The notes: generated by a model from the letters alone, not told the origin. Shown: positions 23,876-34,960, numbered from the stretch's first letter. The stretch: DNA of 64,000 nt from Rutpela maculata (GCA_936432065.2 OW386293.2:40953923-41017922), one strand, 5' to 3'. Program-made: numbers and translations.

Positions 23876-24666
23876 AAACGAGATGATGTTTTTATACGTA
23901 TTTTGGGGTACTGAAACCGAATTGTCACATGTCGTCAATATTTTCATGTAAGCTCAGAAAATTGCTTAGAACCGGGTAAAAAGTAAATTGAAAAATTAAA
24001 CGAGTCGACCCAAGGTTTAGACGTTTTTTGGGGCACTAAAAACGAATCCGATTTCAAAATTATCATATGTCGTCAATATTTTCATGTAAGCTCAAAAAAC
24101 AGCTTAGGACAAGCCTGAAACTGGGTGAAAAGTAAATCAATGGATTAAACGGGTTGACTCATGTTTTTGGTGCTGAAACCGAATCCGTGGTCTGAATTGT
24201 CATATGTCGTCAATATTTTCATGTAAGCTCAAGAAACAGCTTAGAATAAGTCTGAAACCGGGTAAAAAGGAAATTGACAGATTAAACGAGTTGACTCATG
24301 TTCTTATGCGTATTTTGTGGCGCTGAAATCGAGTCCGAGATCAGAATTGTCTTATATCGTCAATACTTTCATGTAAGCTCAAGAAATAGCTTAGAACAAG
24401 CCTGAAACCGGACAGAAAGTAAATTGAAAGATTAAACGAGTTGACCCATGTTTTATACGTATTTTAGGACGCGGAAACCGAATCTGGTTTCAAAATTGTC
24501 ACATGTTAATATTTTCATGTAAGCTCAAAAAACAGCTTAGCACAAGCCTGAAACCGGGTAAGAAGTAAATCGATGGATTAAACGAGTTGATGTTTTTATA
24601 CGTATTTTGGGGTACTGAAACCAAATCCGGGGTCAGAATTGTCACATGTCAATATTTTCATGTAAG
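23876..24666 (+). repeat. 150-bp tandem repeats, left arm part 2
   Basis: About five units, continuing the array after the LINE and stopping at the hAT-like element. Same landmarks as part 1. Several units lack the GTC of CATGTCGTCAATA. Confidence 0.88.
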
Positions 24667-25324
24667 CAGAGCTGGGTCGGATACAGTTAGAATGTATTCG
24701 AATACCGGATACGGATACATCAAATGTATTCGAATACCGGAGACAAGATACGGATACTTTTTGCTTTAAAAAAGTATCCGAATACCTTGTATTCGAATAT
24801 TTTTTTCGGATACGGATACCGGATACTTTTCTTTCGTTTGTGAAAAAAATATTTTATGAAATTCAGTTTTCTTTAAAGCTGTCCGAGACGCTATCTGTTT
24901 TTTTTTAAATATGTAATGCCTTTGGGTATTTTATTTGTTTTTTTTTTGTAACAAAACAAAGTCCACAAACAAAAAATTAATTTTTTCCGAAATCGGTCAA
25001 GAATGTACTTACTCTAATGTATACTTTCTCGGCGCAATTTTAGATCCCAAAATACGCCAGTCTGATATTCTAGTCCATTGCTAAGCAACTATCAGAAAAC
25101 AGTCCGAGAAAGTTAGTTTTTCCCGGCCTAAGCTGGAAAAGTAATTTTCCTGGACTGTTTTCTATATATAAAAGTTACTTTTTCAGAAATCGATCGAGCG
25201 ATTTCAGATCGAGAAATGCACAATTTCAGTATTTTAGTCCGTTGCTAAGAAACTATCAGAAAACAGACTGGAAAAATCCGTTGCCAAGCAACTATCAACA
25301 AAACCGTACGGGAGAGAGAGAGAG

Positions 25325-25793
25325 AGAGAAAATTTATTAGCATTTGTTGCTATACAAAGACAATCATATCTTACAGATTACAATTATTTAAAATACAATA
25401 CATACATATATAATAAATAAAACAAAATAAGCAAAACATTTAAAAACAAGACTTAACATAACTTGAGATACTTTTCTTAAATATGTTAACATTGTTAATA
25501 TCTTTATGATGCGCTGGAAGAGAATTATATAAAATTAGACCCCTATAAAATAATGAATTTTGTGTCCTAGTCTCCTTTGCTGTCAAAACGAAAATATTAC
25601 TAGCATTTCTTGTATTATAATTGTGGATCTCACTCACAAAAGTAATTTTATCACACATATAATTAGGTAGCAGCTTATGAACCATTTTAAAAATAAATAA
25701 TAGATTATGGTATATCATCCGGAATGTTACTTCCGGCCTAGCCGTATATTTTAGAGAGTAAATACTTAAATACACGCAGACAAACCAACTCAC
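25325..25793 (-). pseudogene. LINE RT C-terminus and 3' tail (jockey/CR1-like)
   Basis: A 117-residue frame (25793-25440) with the usual C-terminal block of jockey/CR1-type RTs: LLFIFKMVHKLLPNYM, HNYNTRNASNIFV, then LILYNSLPAHHKDI and FKKSISSYV. An A/T-rich 3' UTR follows and ends in a (GA)n run at 25312-25330, consistent with a microsatellite-tailed LINE. The rest of the LINE is missing. Confidence 0.75.
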
Positions 25794-25884
25794 GTTAAAA
25801 TTGCATTTATTAGTAAGCAGTTGGATTGTAATGAAGAAATGTTATGCATTAATACAAATTCCTTAATTTATAATAATATTGATT

Positions 25885-26042
25885 GTGATTTCAGAAAAAA
25901 TAGTATGTGTACTTCGGTGTGAAACAACATTCCCCGACTTCGATGCTTATTGGCCTCGGCTAGCGCCTCGGCCAACAATTTGCATCGTCATCCGGGAATG
26001 TATTGCTTTCACACCTAAATACACAATATACTATTCCCAGCC
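25885..26042. repeat. short hairpin repeat, copy 1
   Basis: Imperfect palindrome: TAGTATGTGTACTTCGGTGT...GACTTCGATGC, a loop rich in GGCCTCGG, then complementary GCATCGTC...TCACACCTAAATACACAATA. The same structure recurs at 26863-27010. Non-coding; the frames on both strands are mirror shadows. Confidence 0.65.
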
Positions 26043-26158
26043 TGGGCCGGGTAAATTACTTTCCCAGACTGTTTTTTATATATATATATATATTTTAGAC
26101 AGTAAATAATAAGCACTGAATCTCTTACTTTTTTCAAAATAATAAAAAGTCCTTAATT

Positions 26159-26820
26159 ACTTCCACATCCAGTGGAAGTATAGTAACGACAAAAAAATTT
26201 TTAAAAATTTTTATTGTCCAAATAGGGTTAGAATGTCATGAAACGTCGAGATTTTAAGTTTGAGCGAAAAAAAAAATTTCTGTCTGTCGGTCTGTCGGTC
26301 TGTCGGTCTGTCGGTCTGTAACTTTTTTTTGTGCGCACGTTTACTCTGGAACCTTTTAAGATATTGACTTGAAATTTGGTACACGTATGTATTTTAACGT
26401 GATCTGGAACTAGATTATATTTTCATCTTGTTCCATCGAAGGGTTGGGGGTAAATTGGGGTAAATTTGGGGTAAATAGGTAAATTAAGCAGGTAAGAGTC
26501 CAGAAAATTGGTATTTAGTATATTAAAGAGAAGCTAAGGTCTCAAAAAAATTTTTGGCATTAGCCACCTCCATTACCACCCCCACCCCATTATTAAAGGG
26601 GATGAAAAAAAAATGTGATTTAGTGTGTGTACAAGAACCAGAAACTTCAAAATATTTTTTTACTTCATCCACCCCCACTACCACCCCCTATCACCACCCC
26701 CACCTCACTACCGATGTGGGGTATCGTTTTATAGGTTTTTGGGGTAGAGGATTTTAAATATTATATTATTAAAGTTCCATAAGCAATTATTTTCACGTAC
26801 AAAATTTGGATGTGGAAGTA
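26159..26820 (-). mobile_element. MITE, TACTTCCACATCC family, complete copy
   Basis: Complete 662-bp copy: TACTTCCACATCC (26159-26171) and GGATGTGGAAGTA (26808-26820) are perfect 13-bp inverted ends. At the left end the repeat is followed by CAGTGGAAGTA, forming a terminal hairpin. Contains (GTCTGTCG)n at 26280-26320. Non-coding. Confidence 0.85.
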
Positions 26821-26862
26821 GTGATTCCTTGGGCAGCGGTTTTTATAATAATATTGATTGCG

Positions 26863-27010
26863 ATTTCAGAAAAAATAGTATGTGTACTTCGCAGTAAAAG
26901 CACATTCCCGGATTTCAATGCTTTTTGGCCTAGGCTTAAAGCCTCGGCCAACAATTTGTATCGTCGTCTGGGAATTGCTTTTACTACTAGATACACAATG
27001 TACTATTAAG
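26863..27010. repeat. short hairpin repeat, copy 2
   Basis: Same design as 25885-26042, with arms ATAGTATGTGTACTTCGCAG and complementary ACTAGATACACAATGTACTA around a GCC-rich loop. Arms in this copy changed together (GTAAAAGCA pairs with TGCTTTTAC), as expected for copies that began as perfect palindromes. Confidence 0.65.
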
Positions 27011-27099
27011 TGCAAAAAATCATCTAGAAAAAAAATTATTCAACATTTTAAGACATTTTAAGATATAAGGAGTCATTCTTTATAGAAAGTTTTACTTAT

Positions 27100-27603
27100 A
27101 CTGAAAAATACTTAACTACTTTAACTATAGTTGGAATGTTGAAATAACGTACAAGGTGGTTAAAAAATAAGAAAACTTGAAATTTTTGCGAGAATGAAAA
27201 CCAGTTGTTGGAAAAATTGTTCCTAATGTCGATAGAAGTTCAGATATGAGATTTGATTTAAATTATCTATTTTTTTGGCACCAAGATTAAATTAATTTTG
27301 CAAAAGTAACCGAAGAAAGTGCATGATTTATTAATTTGTTTAATAAAATAATCACAAAACACTTTTAAACTGTTCATGTTATCAAATAAATTAGCCACTT
27401 TGCTACTTTGGTTAACTTTGCAAAATTATTTTAATCTTAAAGTTGCCAAGAAAATTGAGATAAGCTTTCAAATGTCATATCTGAACTTCTAGCTCAACAT
27501 CAGGAACAATTTTTCCTTCAATATTTTCAACTTTTACTTGAAGAACTGGTACTTGTAACAATTTCAACTTCGTATTTTTTAACCACTCTGTACGTTATTA
27601 TAT
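27100..27603. mobile_element. Tc1/mariner-type MITE, relative of 11196-12445
   Basis: GGAATGTTGAAATAACGTAC...GTGGTTAAAAAATA at the left is mirrored by TATTTTTTAACCAC...GTACGTTATTATATCGACATTCC at the right. The interior resembles the flanks of the palindrome at 11442. Non-coding. Confidence 0.65.
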
Positions 27604-27636
27604 CGACATTCCATAGCTAAAAGGACTTTTCAGAAT

Positions 27637-28682
27637 ATACAGGGTGATTTTTTTTGGCGTCAATTAGAAGTATATCGAGAAACAAAAATGATATCGATAT
27701 GAAAATTTGGCTATAGGCCTAACTGGGTATGATCTATTTAACGAAAATATTTTCAAAATGGTGGCATTTCCGGTTATAATGGAAGTTGACCCCAACTTTG
27801 TTATTTTAAATGGAATGCCCCATTTTCAATTTTTTTTTTAGATTCTGCAGTTAATTTAAAGAACATTTCGTTAAAGGTTTCCAATAGCTAAAATTAATAT
27901 TTCCGGAGATATTAATTTGTTTCCTAAAATTTTGACAGAAAAGTTGTATAACATAAAAATTAACATCACAGTAACAATAATTGATAACATGTTGATTTTT
28001 CTATGAGGGTAAGACAAGGTATTGGAGTTACTCATCATGTAAGAAAATTATCGAAATATCCACTAAAAAGTTTCTAAAATTATTGACATGTGTCGACTAC
28101 ACAAAAACAGCAATAACTCATTTTTTTTAAATGGCACCATACCCAACTAAATGCATTACTCGATAGAGAAAAAAAATGCGCATCTAATTATGTATCATGT
28201 TCCTATACCCAAAATATATGGTTCTTTAGATATTTGCGATTTTTGATGTGCCGAAGAGTGTCGTCTTCTAAAAAGTAGGCTTTGAGTGTTGGCAAAACAA
28301 AATACAAAAAATGTGACAGATAGGTAATTTATGGTATTGTATTTCATTACACGTAGTTTGTGTTGTACTTATTTACTGTGGGGAAAATGGCAAACAGTTA
28401 CTCACACTCGGATATTTTGAATTTATTTAACATTCGTGGACAGTGTTACAAAATAATTAGCAGAACATGCAGACAATTTAATGAAACGTATTCTGATTTA
28501 CCATCAATGAATCCACAAAAGTTTAGAAGACTGCAAAGCAATTTTGTTAGATTTGGCAGTCGACACGCAGAAAGAACACTAGCCAGACCTAAAACATCAA
28601 ATTAAAATAATGAAATTAACGCCTTGGTCTATTTCTATGCAAATCCCAATCATTCGACGCCCAAAAAAAATCACCCTGTACG
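27637..28682. mobile_element. Tc1/mariner element, internally deleted
   Basis: Ends ACAGGGTGATTTTTTTTGGC and GCCCAAAAAAAATCACCCTG (left TATA, right TAC flank), about 25 bp of inverted match. It keeps an N-terminal transposase piece (28387-28605) but no catalytic domain. Confidence 0.75.
28387..28605 (+). pseudogene. mariner-type transposase, N-terminal DNA-binding remnant
   Basis: From ATG 28387, 72 residues: YSHSDILNLFNIRGQCYKI is the first helix pair of the insect mariner-type transposase family (usual pattern Y-x-E-x-x-D-M...G-x-x-x-x-N). It is followed by the spacing and FRRLQSNFVRFGS block that ends the first DNA-binding unit. It stops at 28605 before the second helix-turn-helix. The position inside mariner-type ends supports the assignment. 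Could act only as a DNA-binding peptide, if expressed at all. Confidence 0.55.
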
Positions 28683-29042
28683 TAAACCTTTTTATAAAGT
28701 GACTAGAAAATAATATTTAATATGTATATTTTTTGTGGTGTTCGGATATTTTCAGTATCCGAATACTTTTATTATATTCGGATACTTTTGTTGAATTCCG
28801 ATACTTTTAGTGTATTCGGATACTTTCGGTGTATTCGGATACTTTTATTTGTATTCGAATACTTTTATCAGTATTCGAATACTCGCCTAATGTATTCGAA
28901 TAACGGATACTTTATTAATTTGTGTCGGATACGGATAACGGATACAATTTTAAGAAAGTATTCGAATACAGCTTTCGGATACAGAAAAAGTATCCGAATA
29001 CTGTATTCGAATACAGATGTATTCGAATACTACCCAGCTCTG

Positions 29043-29720
29043 CATGTAAGCTCAAAAAACAGCTTATCACAAGCCTGAAACCGGGTAAGAAGTAAATCGA
29101 TGGATTAAACGAGTTGATGTTTTTATACGTATTTTGGGGTACTGAAACCGAATCCGGGGTCAGAATTGTCACATGTCAATATTTTCATGTAAGCTTAATA
29201 AACAGCTTAGAACAAGCCTGAAACCGGATTAAATGTAAATTGGCGGATTAAACGAATTGACCCATGTTTTTATACGTATTTTGCAGCGCTGAAACGAATC
29301 CGTGGTCCGAATTTTCACATATCGTCAATATTTTCATGTTAGCTCAAAAAACAGCTTAGAACAAGCCTAAACCCGGGTAAAAAGTAAATTGAAGGATTAA
29401 ACGAGTTGACCCATGTTTTTATACGTATTTTGGAACGCTGAAGCCGAATCCGAGGTCAGAATTTTCTTATCATGCCAGAATTTTGACATAATCTCAGAAA
29501 ATCTCAAAAAATACCTCAAAAATTGTCAAAAATGCATTCAAAAGTAGTTTTAAAAACTTAAAACGACCAAACCACTTTACTTATATGAATTTTGTGACTG
29601 AATCTCAGGTCGGAATTCTCTCATCATATCAGAATTTTGACATAACCTCATCATAAAAGACCTCAAAAATGGTTAAAAATGTATTGACAGATTAAACGAG
29701 TTGACCCATGTTTTTATAAA
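29043..29720 (+). repeat. 150-bp tandem repeats, left arm part 3, diverged inward
   Basis: About three clear units to 29480, then a diverged version (TCATCATATCAGAATTTTGA words, 29467-29720). The diverged stretch is mirrored at 30110-30215, which places the inversion centre between them. Confidence 0.75.
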
Positions 29721-29739
29721 AAAAAAAATTAATGAATTT

Positions 29740-30105
29740 AAAATTACATTTCCTAGATTCTCGTGTTGATTACTTCCCACCACCAAGATATAAGAGAAAT
29801 GGATCTTCGCTACCAATGAAAATGGGACGTAAATATGATGGTCGATTACTGCTGGATGCTTAAAAGAAACTTGCCAGACAATGGCAAGAAAAGGAAGAGA
29901 AACCCGCTACATAGGTCTTTTGAGTCATAACGAGAAAACGAGTACGATGTCACAGGAAGAAATAAAGAGCAATTTTTTACGAATTCTCTTTCTTCACAGG
30001 TTTTTTGAAACTGCGTCAGAATGTGAACGTTTTAACGTGGCATTCCATTCTGACACATATTCAATTTTAATGACCAAAAATACGTGCTGGTACGTGCTTG
30101 CTCAT
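29740..30105 (+). other. centre of the foldback element, possible coding trace
   Basis: Between the inverted arms. One plus-strand stretch (about 29745-29860) reads like protein (LDSRVDYFPPPRYKRNGSSL) before a stop, and a second frame (29881-30213) follows. I do not recognise either. It could be the remains of the element's own transposase. Confidence 0.3.
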
Positions 30106-30109
30106 TTAA

Positions 30110-30570
30110 TTTTTTTTATTTTACCTGTACATGCATTTTTGACTATTTTTGAGGTATATTCTGAGATTCTTCTGAGGTTATGTCAAAATTCTAACATTAT
30201 AAGAAAATTCTGACCTCGGATTCGATGTCCGCGGCTCAAAATGCGTATAAAAACAAGGTGAACTCGTTTAATCTCGCAATCTACCTTTTTTCCCGGTTTC
30301 AGACTTGTTTTAAGTTGTTTTTTAAGCTTACATGAAAATTGACGACATGTGACAATTCTGACCTTGGATTCAGTTACAGCGCTCCAAAATACGTACAAAC
30401 ACATGGGTCAACTTGTTTAATCTTTCAATTTACCTTTTGCCTGGTTTCAGGCTTGTTCTAAGCTGGTTTTTGGCTTACATGCAAACATTGAAGACATGTG
30501 ACAATAATTCTGACCTCGGATTCGGTTTCAGTGCCCCAAAATACATATAGATATGATAGTCGGTAAAAAG
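30110..30570 (-). repeat. 150-bp tandem repeats, right arm (inverted)
   Basis: About two and a half units of the same 150-bp repeat in reverse orientation relative to 21700-29720, followed by the inverted boundary block to 30600. Confidence 0.85.
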
Positions 30571-30715
30571 TACATGACATTTTTTGTTTTGTATGCCTGT
30601 GTTATTTTTTATTATTTGCTTTCATTATGATTAGAAAATATTATTATTATTATTATTTTATTGAGGCGCCAATATACGGAAATTAGGTAATTTCATATTA
30701 AATAAAAAAGTGTGT

Positions 30716-32296
30716 ATGTAAGCAACATATTTTACAAAAAAATTGCACTTTTTGCAGAAGTCACCAAACTTGCCGCGCATCATGTCAATCAAAACCCAGG
30801 TTCTTCTACAATTCTACATCATCTACGAGCATGTCGTCTATGACATCATCTATCACTATATCATGTGGAGTATCTTCTTCTGTTTGTCCTTGGCTGAAAA
30901 TAAAACGTAAAACCATCACACATTGCATCATTGGTATCAAAAAAATATTTAGCATATACCGCTATCATTTGTGAAATCAATGAATTTGTTTCACACTGAA
31001 AGCAAAGAACCTACCTAGTTGTGTTGGTGCAATTTTTGCAATTGACACACAGGAAAGGTACACATTCTACTAGAGAGCGCCTACAGCTACAATTTGAATT
31101 TGAAGAGCACGATGCTTTGCATCTGCACATTACAAGATCACGATAGCCCTGCCATATCGTGGGAAGAGATGTCCACTTCACTAGCCAGTTTAACTCAACT
31201 TTTGTCTATCCCCAATTATTTGGACTGGGAATGTCCGCATGTGGGTTCATGCATTGACCCCAAATATGGCCGCCCTGATAAACAACTCTCAGTTTATGTG
31301 CCTTCATAGGTGTAAAAATGCTCACAATGGATCCTTGAACAAGTATTTCAGAAACAAATGATTGGTACAGTTCAATACCTTTTCGTTCAGAATCTCTCAG
31401 CATTTTTACTGATGCCGCATCAGAAACAGTGCGATTTTTCAGTGATATTAAGTCATCTGAGGTTTCCTCAAAAGGATTACAAGCATTCTTGAAGCTTGTC
31501 TTCAACTTATCGATCTCATCCACGAACTTTTCTTGAAAAGAGAGTTACTGTTCATGATGCAATGGTTTGTGTCCAGTCCAGACCATGATTTCGTTTGACT
31601 TGAATTCATTAACTAATCTATGTATTTCGGAACCTGCCATAGCCCACCTTCGCAATGTAGCTGGATCCTGAAGAATGCCGACAGCACCATCGTCATCTTT
31701 TACATTGTTGTTGTGTTGCTCATGGGCCTGGTCTACTGCAACAGCAGAAAAGGGGTTGGACGACTTCCGTATAACAAAATTTCCTGCTTTAAACTCGGCA
31801 TGCACTGCTGATGAACGTAATGGAAGCTCCTCCAAGTCCTTTACATAGACGGTCAGCCATCTTGTATTTGCATAGTGAACATGGTCTAGTAGAAAAAACC
31901 ACGCCAACATTGCCCTGATACACTTCTTTAAAATAAATTGAAAATAAAATAAATAAATTTAAAAAAATTAATTGTTAATGAAATATAAAACTTAAATTTT
32001 GTGGTGGCCATTTTGGCCGCCATGTTGAATATTTCGTTCTATGGACTTCTGGCAACGTTTTAAAGCTATTTTTTTAATTCAGCATCCCTAAAAACATATA
32101 AGTTGACGCCTAAGTCTATTATATTCAAATAATTTAAATTTAATGGCGGCCATTTTGGGAAACATAACCGTCATTTTGTTATCGAGATAGGTTTCAGGTG
32201 GCTCCCCTTCCTAAACGTTGACAATGATGCACGGTAAGTTTGGTGACTTCTGCAAAAAGTGCAGTTTTTTTGTAGAATATGTTGCTTACATAGACG
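30716..32296 (-). mobile_element. long-inverted-repeat element, copy B (FEN1-like gene family)
   Basis: Terminal repeats of about 65 bp: TATGTAAGCAACATATTTTA at 30716, then the GCACTTTTTGCAGAAGTCAC core, mirrored up to 32296. The right side keeps the long arm seen in copy A (31990-32290). On the left the arm is reduced by a deletion that joins the terminal repeat directly to sequence just after the stop codon. Contains the best-preserved C-terminal gene part of the family. Confidence 0.75.
30806..31925 (-). pseudogene. C-terminal half of FEN1-like repeat-family protein, copy B
   Basis: The frame 31910-31545 has FFLLDHVHYA, LEELPLRSSAVHAEFKAGNF, AVAVDQAHEQHN (residues 57-67) and DDDGAVGILQDPATLRRW. 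An in-frame TAA (31545) separates it from 31523-31206, which holds GGHIWGQCMNPHADIPSPNN. Another broken stretch encodes a Cys-rich tail (CRCKASCSSNSNCSCRR..., 31130-31020). A 121-bp intron (30894-31014) precedes the acidic last exon, which stops at 30806. Order and motifs match widely multiplied animal proteins with DQAHEQ, GHIWGQ and Cys-rich boxes. The N-terminal half with the nuclease-like motifs is missing here; related pieces are at 53610 and 59667. Confidence 0.68.
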
Positions 32297-32329
32297 ACTA
32301 ATAACAAAATGTATGTTTTTAAGTCTTAC

Positions 32330-32425
32330 TAAGAATAATAATAATGTTTATTTAAATACATATATAATAATTACAATACATTTAAAATAAGCAAAAATAA
32401 TGGTGCACAATAAACACAAATTTTC
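32330..32425 (-). repeat. possible LINE 3' tail
   Basis: AATAATAATAATGTTTATTT followed by A/T-rich sequence resembling the 3' tail at 25340-25430 (ATAATAATTACAATACATTT, AATAAGCAAAA). Probably the truncated end of the same LINE type. Confidence 0.35.
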
Positions 32426-32501
32426 ACTAAAGTACAAGATGTACTTGTCCGTGCGGCAAATAAAGATGATATTTTTTCAACTCTTACTTATATCTACATA
32501 T

Positions 32502-33086
32502 TACTTCCACATCAAGTGGAAGTATAACGAGAAATTTGTTTTTTAAATTTGTATTGTTCAAATAGGCTTAGAATATCCTGAAACGTCGAGATTTTAAGTT
32601 TGAGCAAAAAAAATAATTCTGTCTGTCTGTCTAACTTTTTTTTTTAATCTCGTAATTTTAAATTTAGTACACGTATGTATTTTAATGAGATATGGAACTA
32701 AATTATATTTTCATCTTATTCCGTTGAAGGGTTAGGGGGTAAATTGGGGTAAATGGGGATAAACAAGTAAATCAAGCAGGTAAGAGTCCATAAAATTTAG
32801 TATTTAGTACATACAAGAGAAGCTAAAGTCTCAAAAAAATTTTAGCATTAGCCACCCCATTAATACCCCCACCCCATTATAAAAGGGCTGAAAAAAATTG
32901 TGATTTAGTGTGTATACAAGAACCAAGGAGTCAAAATATTGTGTTTACTTCATCCATCACCACTACCACCTCCCTATCACCCCCCCCCCCAAATATTATA
33001 TTGTTATAGTTCCATAAACAATTATTTTCACATACAAAATTTTTTCGTTGTGAGAGACTTGGATGGAAAATCTGAATGTGGAAATA
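32502..33086 (-). mobile_element. MITE, TACTTCCACATCC family, copy 4
   Basis: 585-bp copy, diverged from 26159-26820 with deletions. Ends are TACTTCCACATCA and GAATGTGGAAATA. The shared right-flank word GTGAT...CCTTAGGCAGCGGTTT suggests that the repeat unit extends some 25 bp beyond the terminal repeat, or that both copies hit the same repeat. Confidence 0.75.
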
Positions 33087-33700
33087 GTGATACCTTAGGC
33101 AGCGGTTTATATATTTTATCTTTCACTCTTAACATTCTTATACTCATTGATTTATTTAATTTAAGACTAAAATTCATTTCTAGCTTATTTTACAATTGTG
33201 AACTAATTTAGAATTCATATGTGCATAACAATATAAGAGTAAGCATATAATGATATGTTAAGCATTTTCTTTAAAGCAATACTATTTAGTTATTTTTTAT
33301 ATCAATTATTTTGTGCTCTATTTTTATACTTCATGTAAACAAAAGATGACTGATAGATCCGTTGTAAGTATTTAAGTTTGTTCAATATAAACAGTAATTT
33401 CCTTAGGATTATTATTGTACATGCACATCCCATCGTAATTGCTGATCTTTGTACACACCCAAGTGTTTCATTTCTTTCTTAGGTTCTATGACATAGCGTG
33501 AATGGTTGCTTGCAATATAGGATAGCTTTAGAAATTGTGGTGCTGATGTTTTTTTTAATAAAAACGTAAGTCACACTACTCACTTTGGTTAAAATTTATT
33601 GTTAGGAATTTAAAGTCGAACCTAATCCTTTAACATCCCAAAGTCACGTTCTAGGAGCTATCTTCATAAAATATTACTGTGCCATGAGCGCAGTTAATAA
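33087..33700. other. no gene recognised
   Basis: AT-rich spacer, no ORF of note. It may include the 3' UTR of the LINE that follows. Confidence 0.4.
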
Positions 33701-33713
33701 TTTTACCTTTGTT

Positions 33714-34960
33714 TTAAATAGATAATAGTTCATTTACATATAATATAAACAGCAGTGGGTCAAGTACTGTGCCTTGTGGTGCGCCATATATTATTGTGTT
33801 CAAATCGCTAATTGAACCATTTATCCCGACATGTTGTTTTCTACCTACCAAATAGCAATGGAATATTTTTAGAGCCGAACCTCCAATACCAAAATTTTTC
33901 AAAGATATTAGTAATAAATCATGACTTACAGTGTCAAAAGCTTTTACCAGTTCAATAAACAATCATAAAGATCCGCCATCCTTCTTTCAAAGCAGCATAA
34001 ATATTTTGTTAAAAATGGCATACTGTGTTGATTCATTTCTTTGAAAACCATATTGATACTCTGAGAAGAGGTTATATTTGTTTGTGTTTATCCAGTTTAG
34101 TTTTAAATACTTTTTCAAAAAATCTTCGAAAAACACATCATGAGTGATATTTTTAATATCGTCTATGTTTATTGGTGTTAAATATATGGAGTTAAGAGCA
34201 GTACCATTTTTGAAATTGTGAGTTTGTTCTGTTATTTTACTTGCTAGCGACTCCTCAATTTCCGGGTATGTTAGATATTAGTTATTTCTTTATCATCATG
34301 GATTAAATTTCCAGATGCATGCTTTATTTTAGTGATACTAGGTTTTATAATGTTTTTATTTCGTTTACAACTTACATTCCATATACTTTTGAATCTGTAT
34401 TTTCATTTGCTTTGGTTTTATAGAAATCTTTTCTTTGCTTTCTTTATTAAATTGGCCAATTTATTTTTGTATTGTAATATTTGTATTGATTTTTTAAATA
34501 TTTGGGTTTTTATAATTTCTTGAAATAAGTATTTTTTATTATTTACTGAATTTAAAATTTCATTTCATTAGAATTTAATTTATTAGATTATCTATATTTA
34601 TGTCACCAATTAAAATTTGACAGTTGTCATCATCGGTTTTCAGAGATTGTAAATAATTGTTTAAGTTATTAATAAAAATTAAAGGGATCGGTAGACAGTG
34701 ACTTATGTACAGCTGCAGGAATATTTTTTGATTACCATGAATGTTTTTCTTGTATCAATCAATGGTATTTAAAATATTTTTAAATCTGTTCTCAAATGTC
34801 TCTTTTAATTTTATGTATATCTGTTGAAAATAAATAATCATACTAATAATAATTGTTAAAGGTTCATATGCATGTGGTGTTATTATTCTTGCTGCGTTTG
34901 AAGTAGTACGTCCAGATATTTGCAGAAAACGGCATAAAAATCTATTTTCGCGATAGAAAT
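33714..34960 (-). pseudogene. jockey/CR1-like LINE ORF2 remnant
   Basis: Minus strand, read from right to left. An APE-endonuclease box, CQILIGDINID (about 34590-34635), is followed by a linker with LTPINIDDI (about 34170-34195). Then comes RT with EYQYGFQRNESTQYA (about 34040-34085), and an open frame at 33962-33714 with FIELVKAFDTVSHD (block A; the usual catalytic Asp of FxDL is Glu here) and YGAPQGTVLDPLLF (block B). The frame stops before the YxDD block. Many stops; a 3'-truncated, old copy. Confidence 0.72.

Larger units (their letters stand above)
24667..29042. mobile_element. 4.4-kb hAT-like element (CAGAGCTGGGT ends) full of nested repeats
   Basis: Ends CAGAGCTGGGT / ACCCAGCTCTG, with a perfect 8-bp duplication CATGTAAG at 24659-24666 and 29043-29050. 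Inside each end (24680-24840 and 28740-29040) are dense GGATAC / GTATTCGAATAC words, likely transposase sites. The interior has no transposase. It holds a LINE 3' end, two short hairpins, a MITE and two mariner-type MITEs. Without those insertions the core would be a simple MITE. Confidence 0.85.
21655..30600. mobile_element. foldback-like element with arms of 150-bp tandem repeats
   Basis: The left boundary (about 21655-21712, ACAGGCACACAAAACAAAAA then GTCATGGACTT ... ACCGACTAACATATCTATA) is repeated inverted at 30536-30600. Inside each boundary are tandem 150-bp units, oriented one way at 21700-22132, 23876-24666 and 29043-29720 and the opposite way at 30110-30570. The symmetry centre is near 29900. 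Drosophila FB/Galileo elements likewise have inverted arms made of internal tandem repeats. The left arm is interrupted by a LINE (22133-23875) and a hAT-like element (24667-29042). The central ~400 bp has short coding-like traces that I cannot identify. Confidence 0.6.

Noticed and set aside
21700..30570. Plain centromere-type satellite
   Set aside because: Orientation flips near 29900 and the outer boundaries are inverted, which fits a foldback element better.
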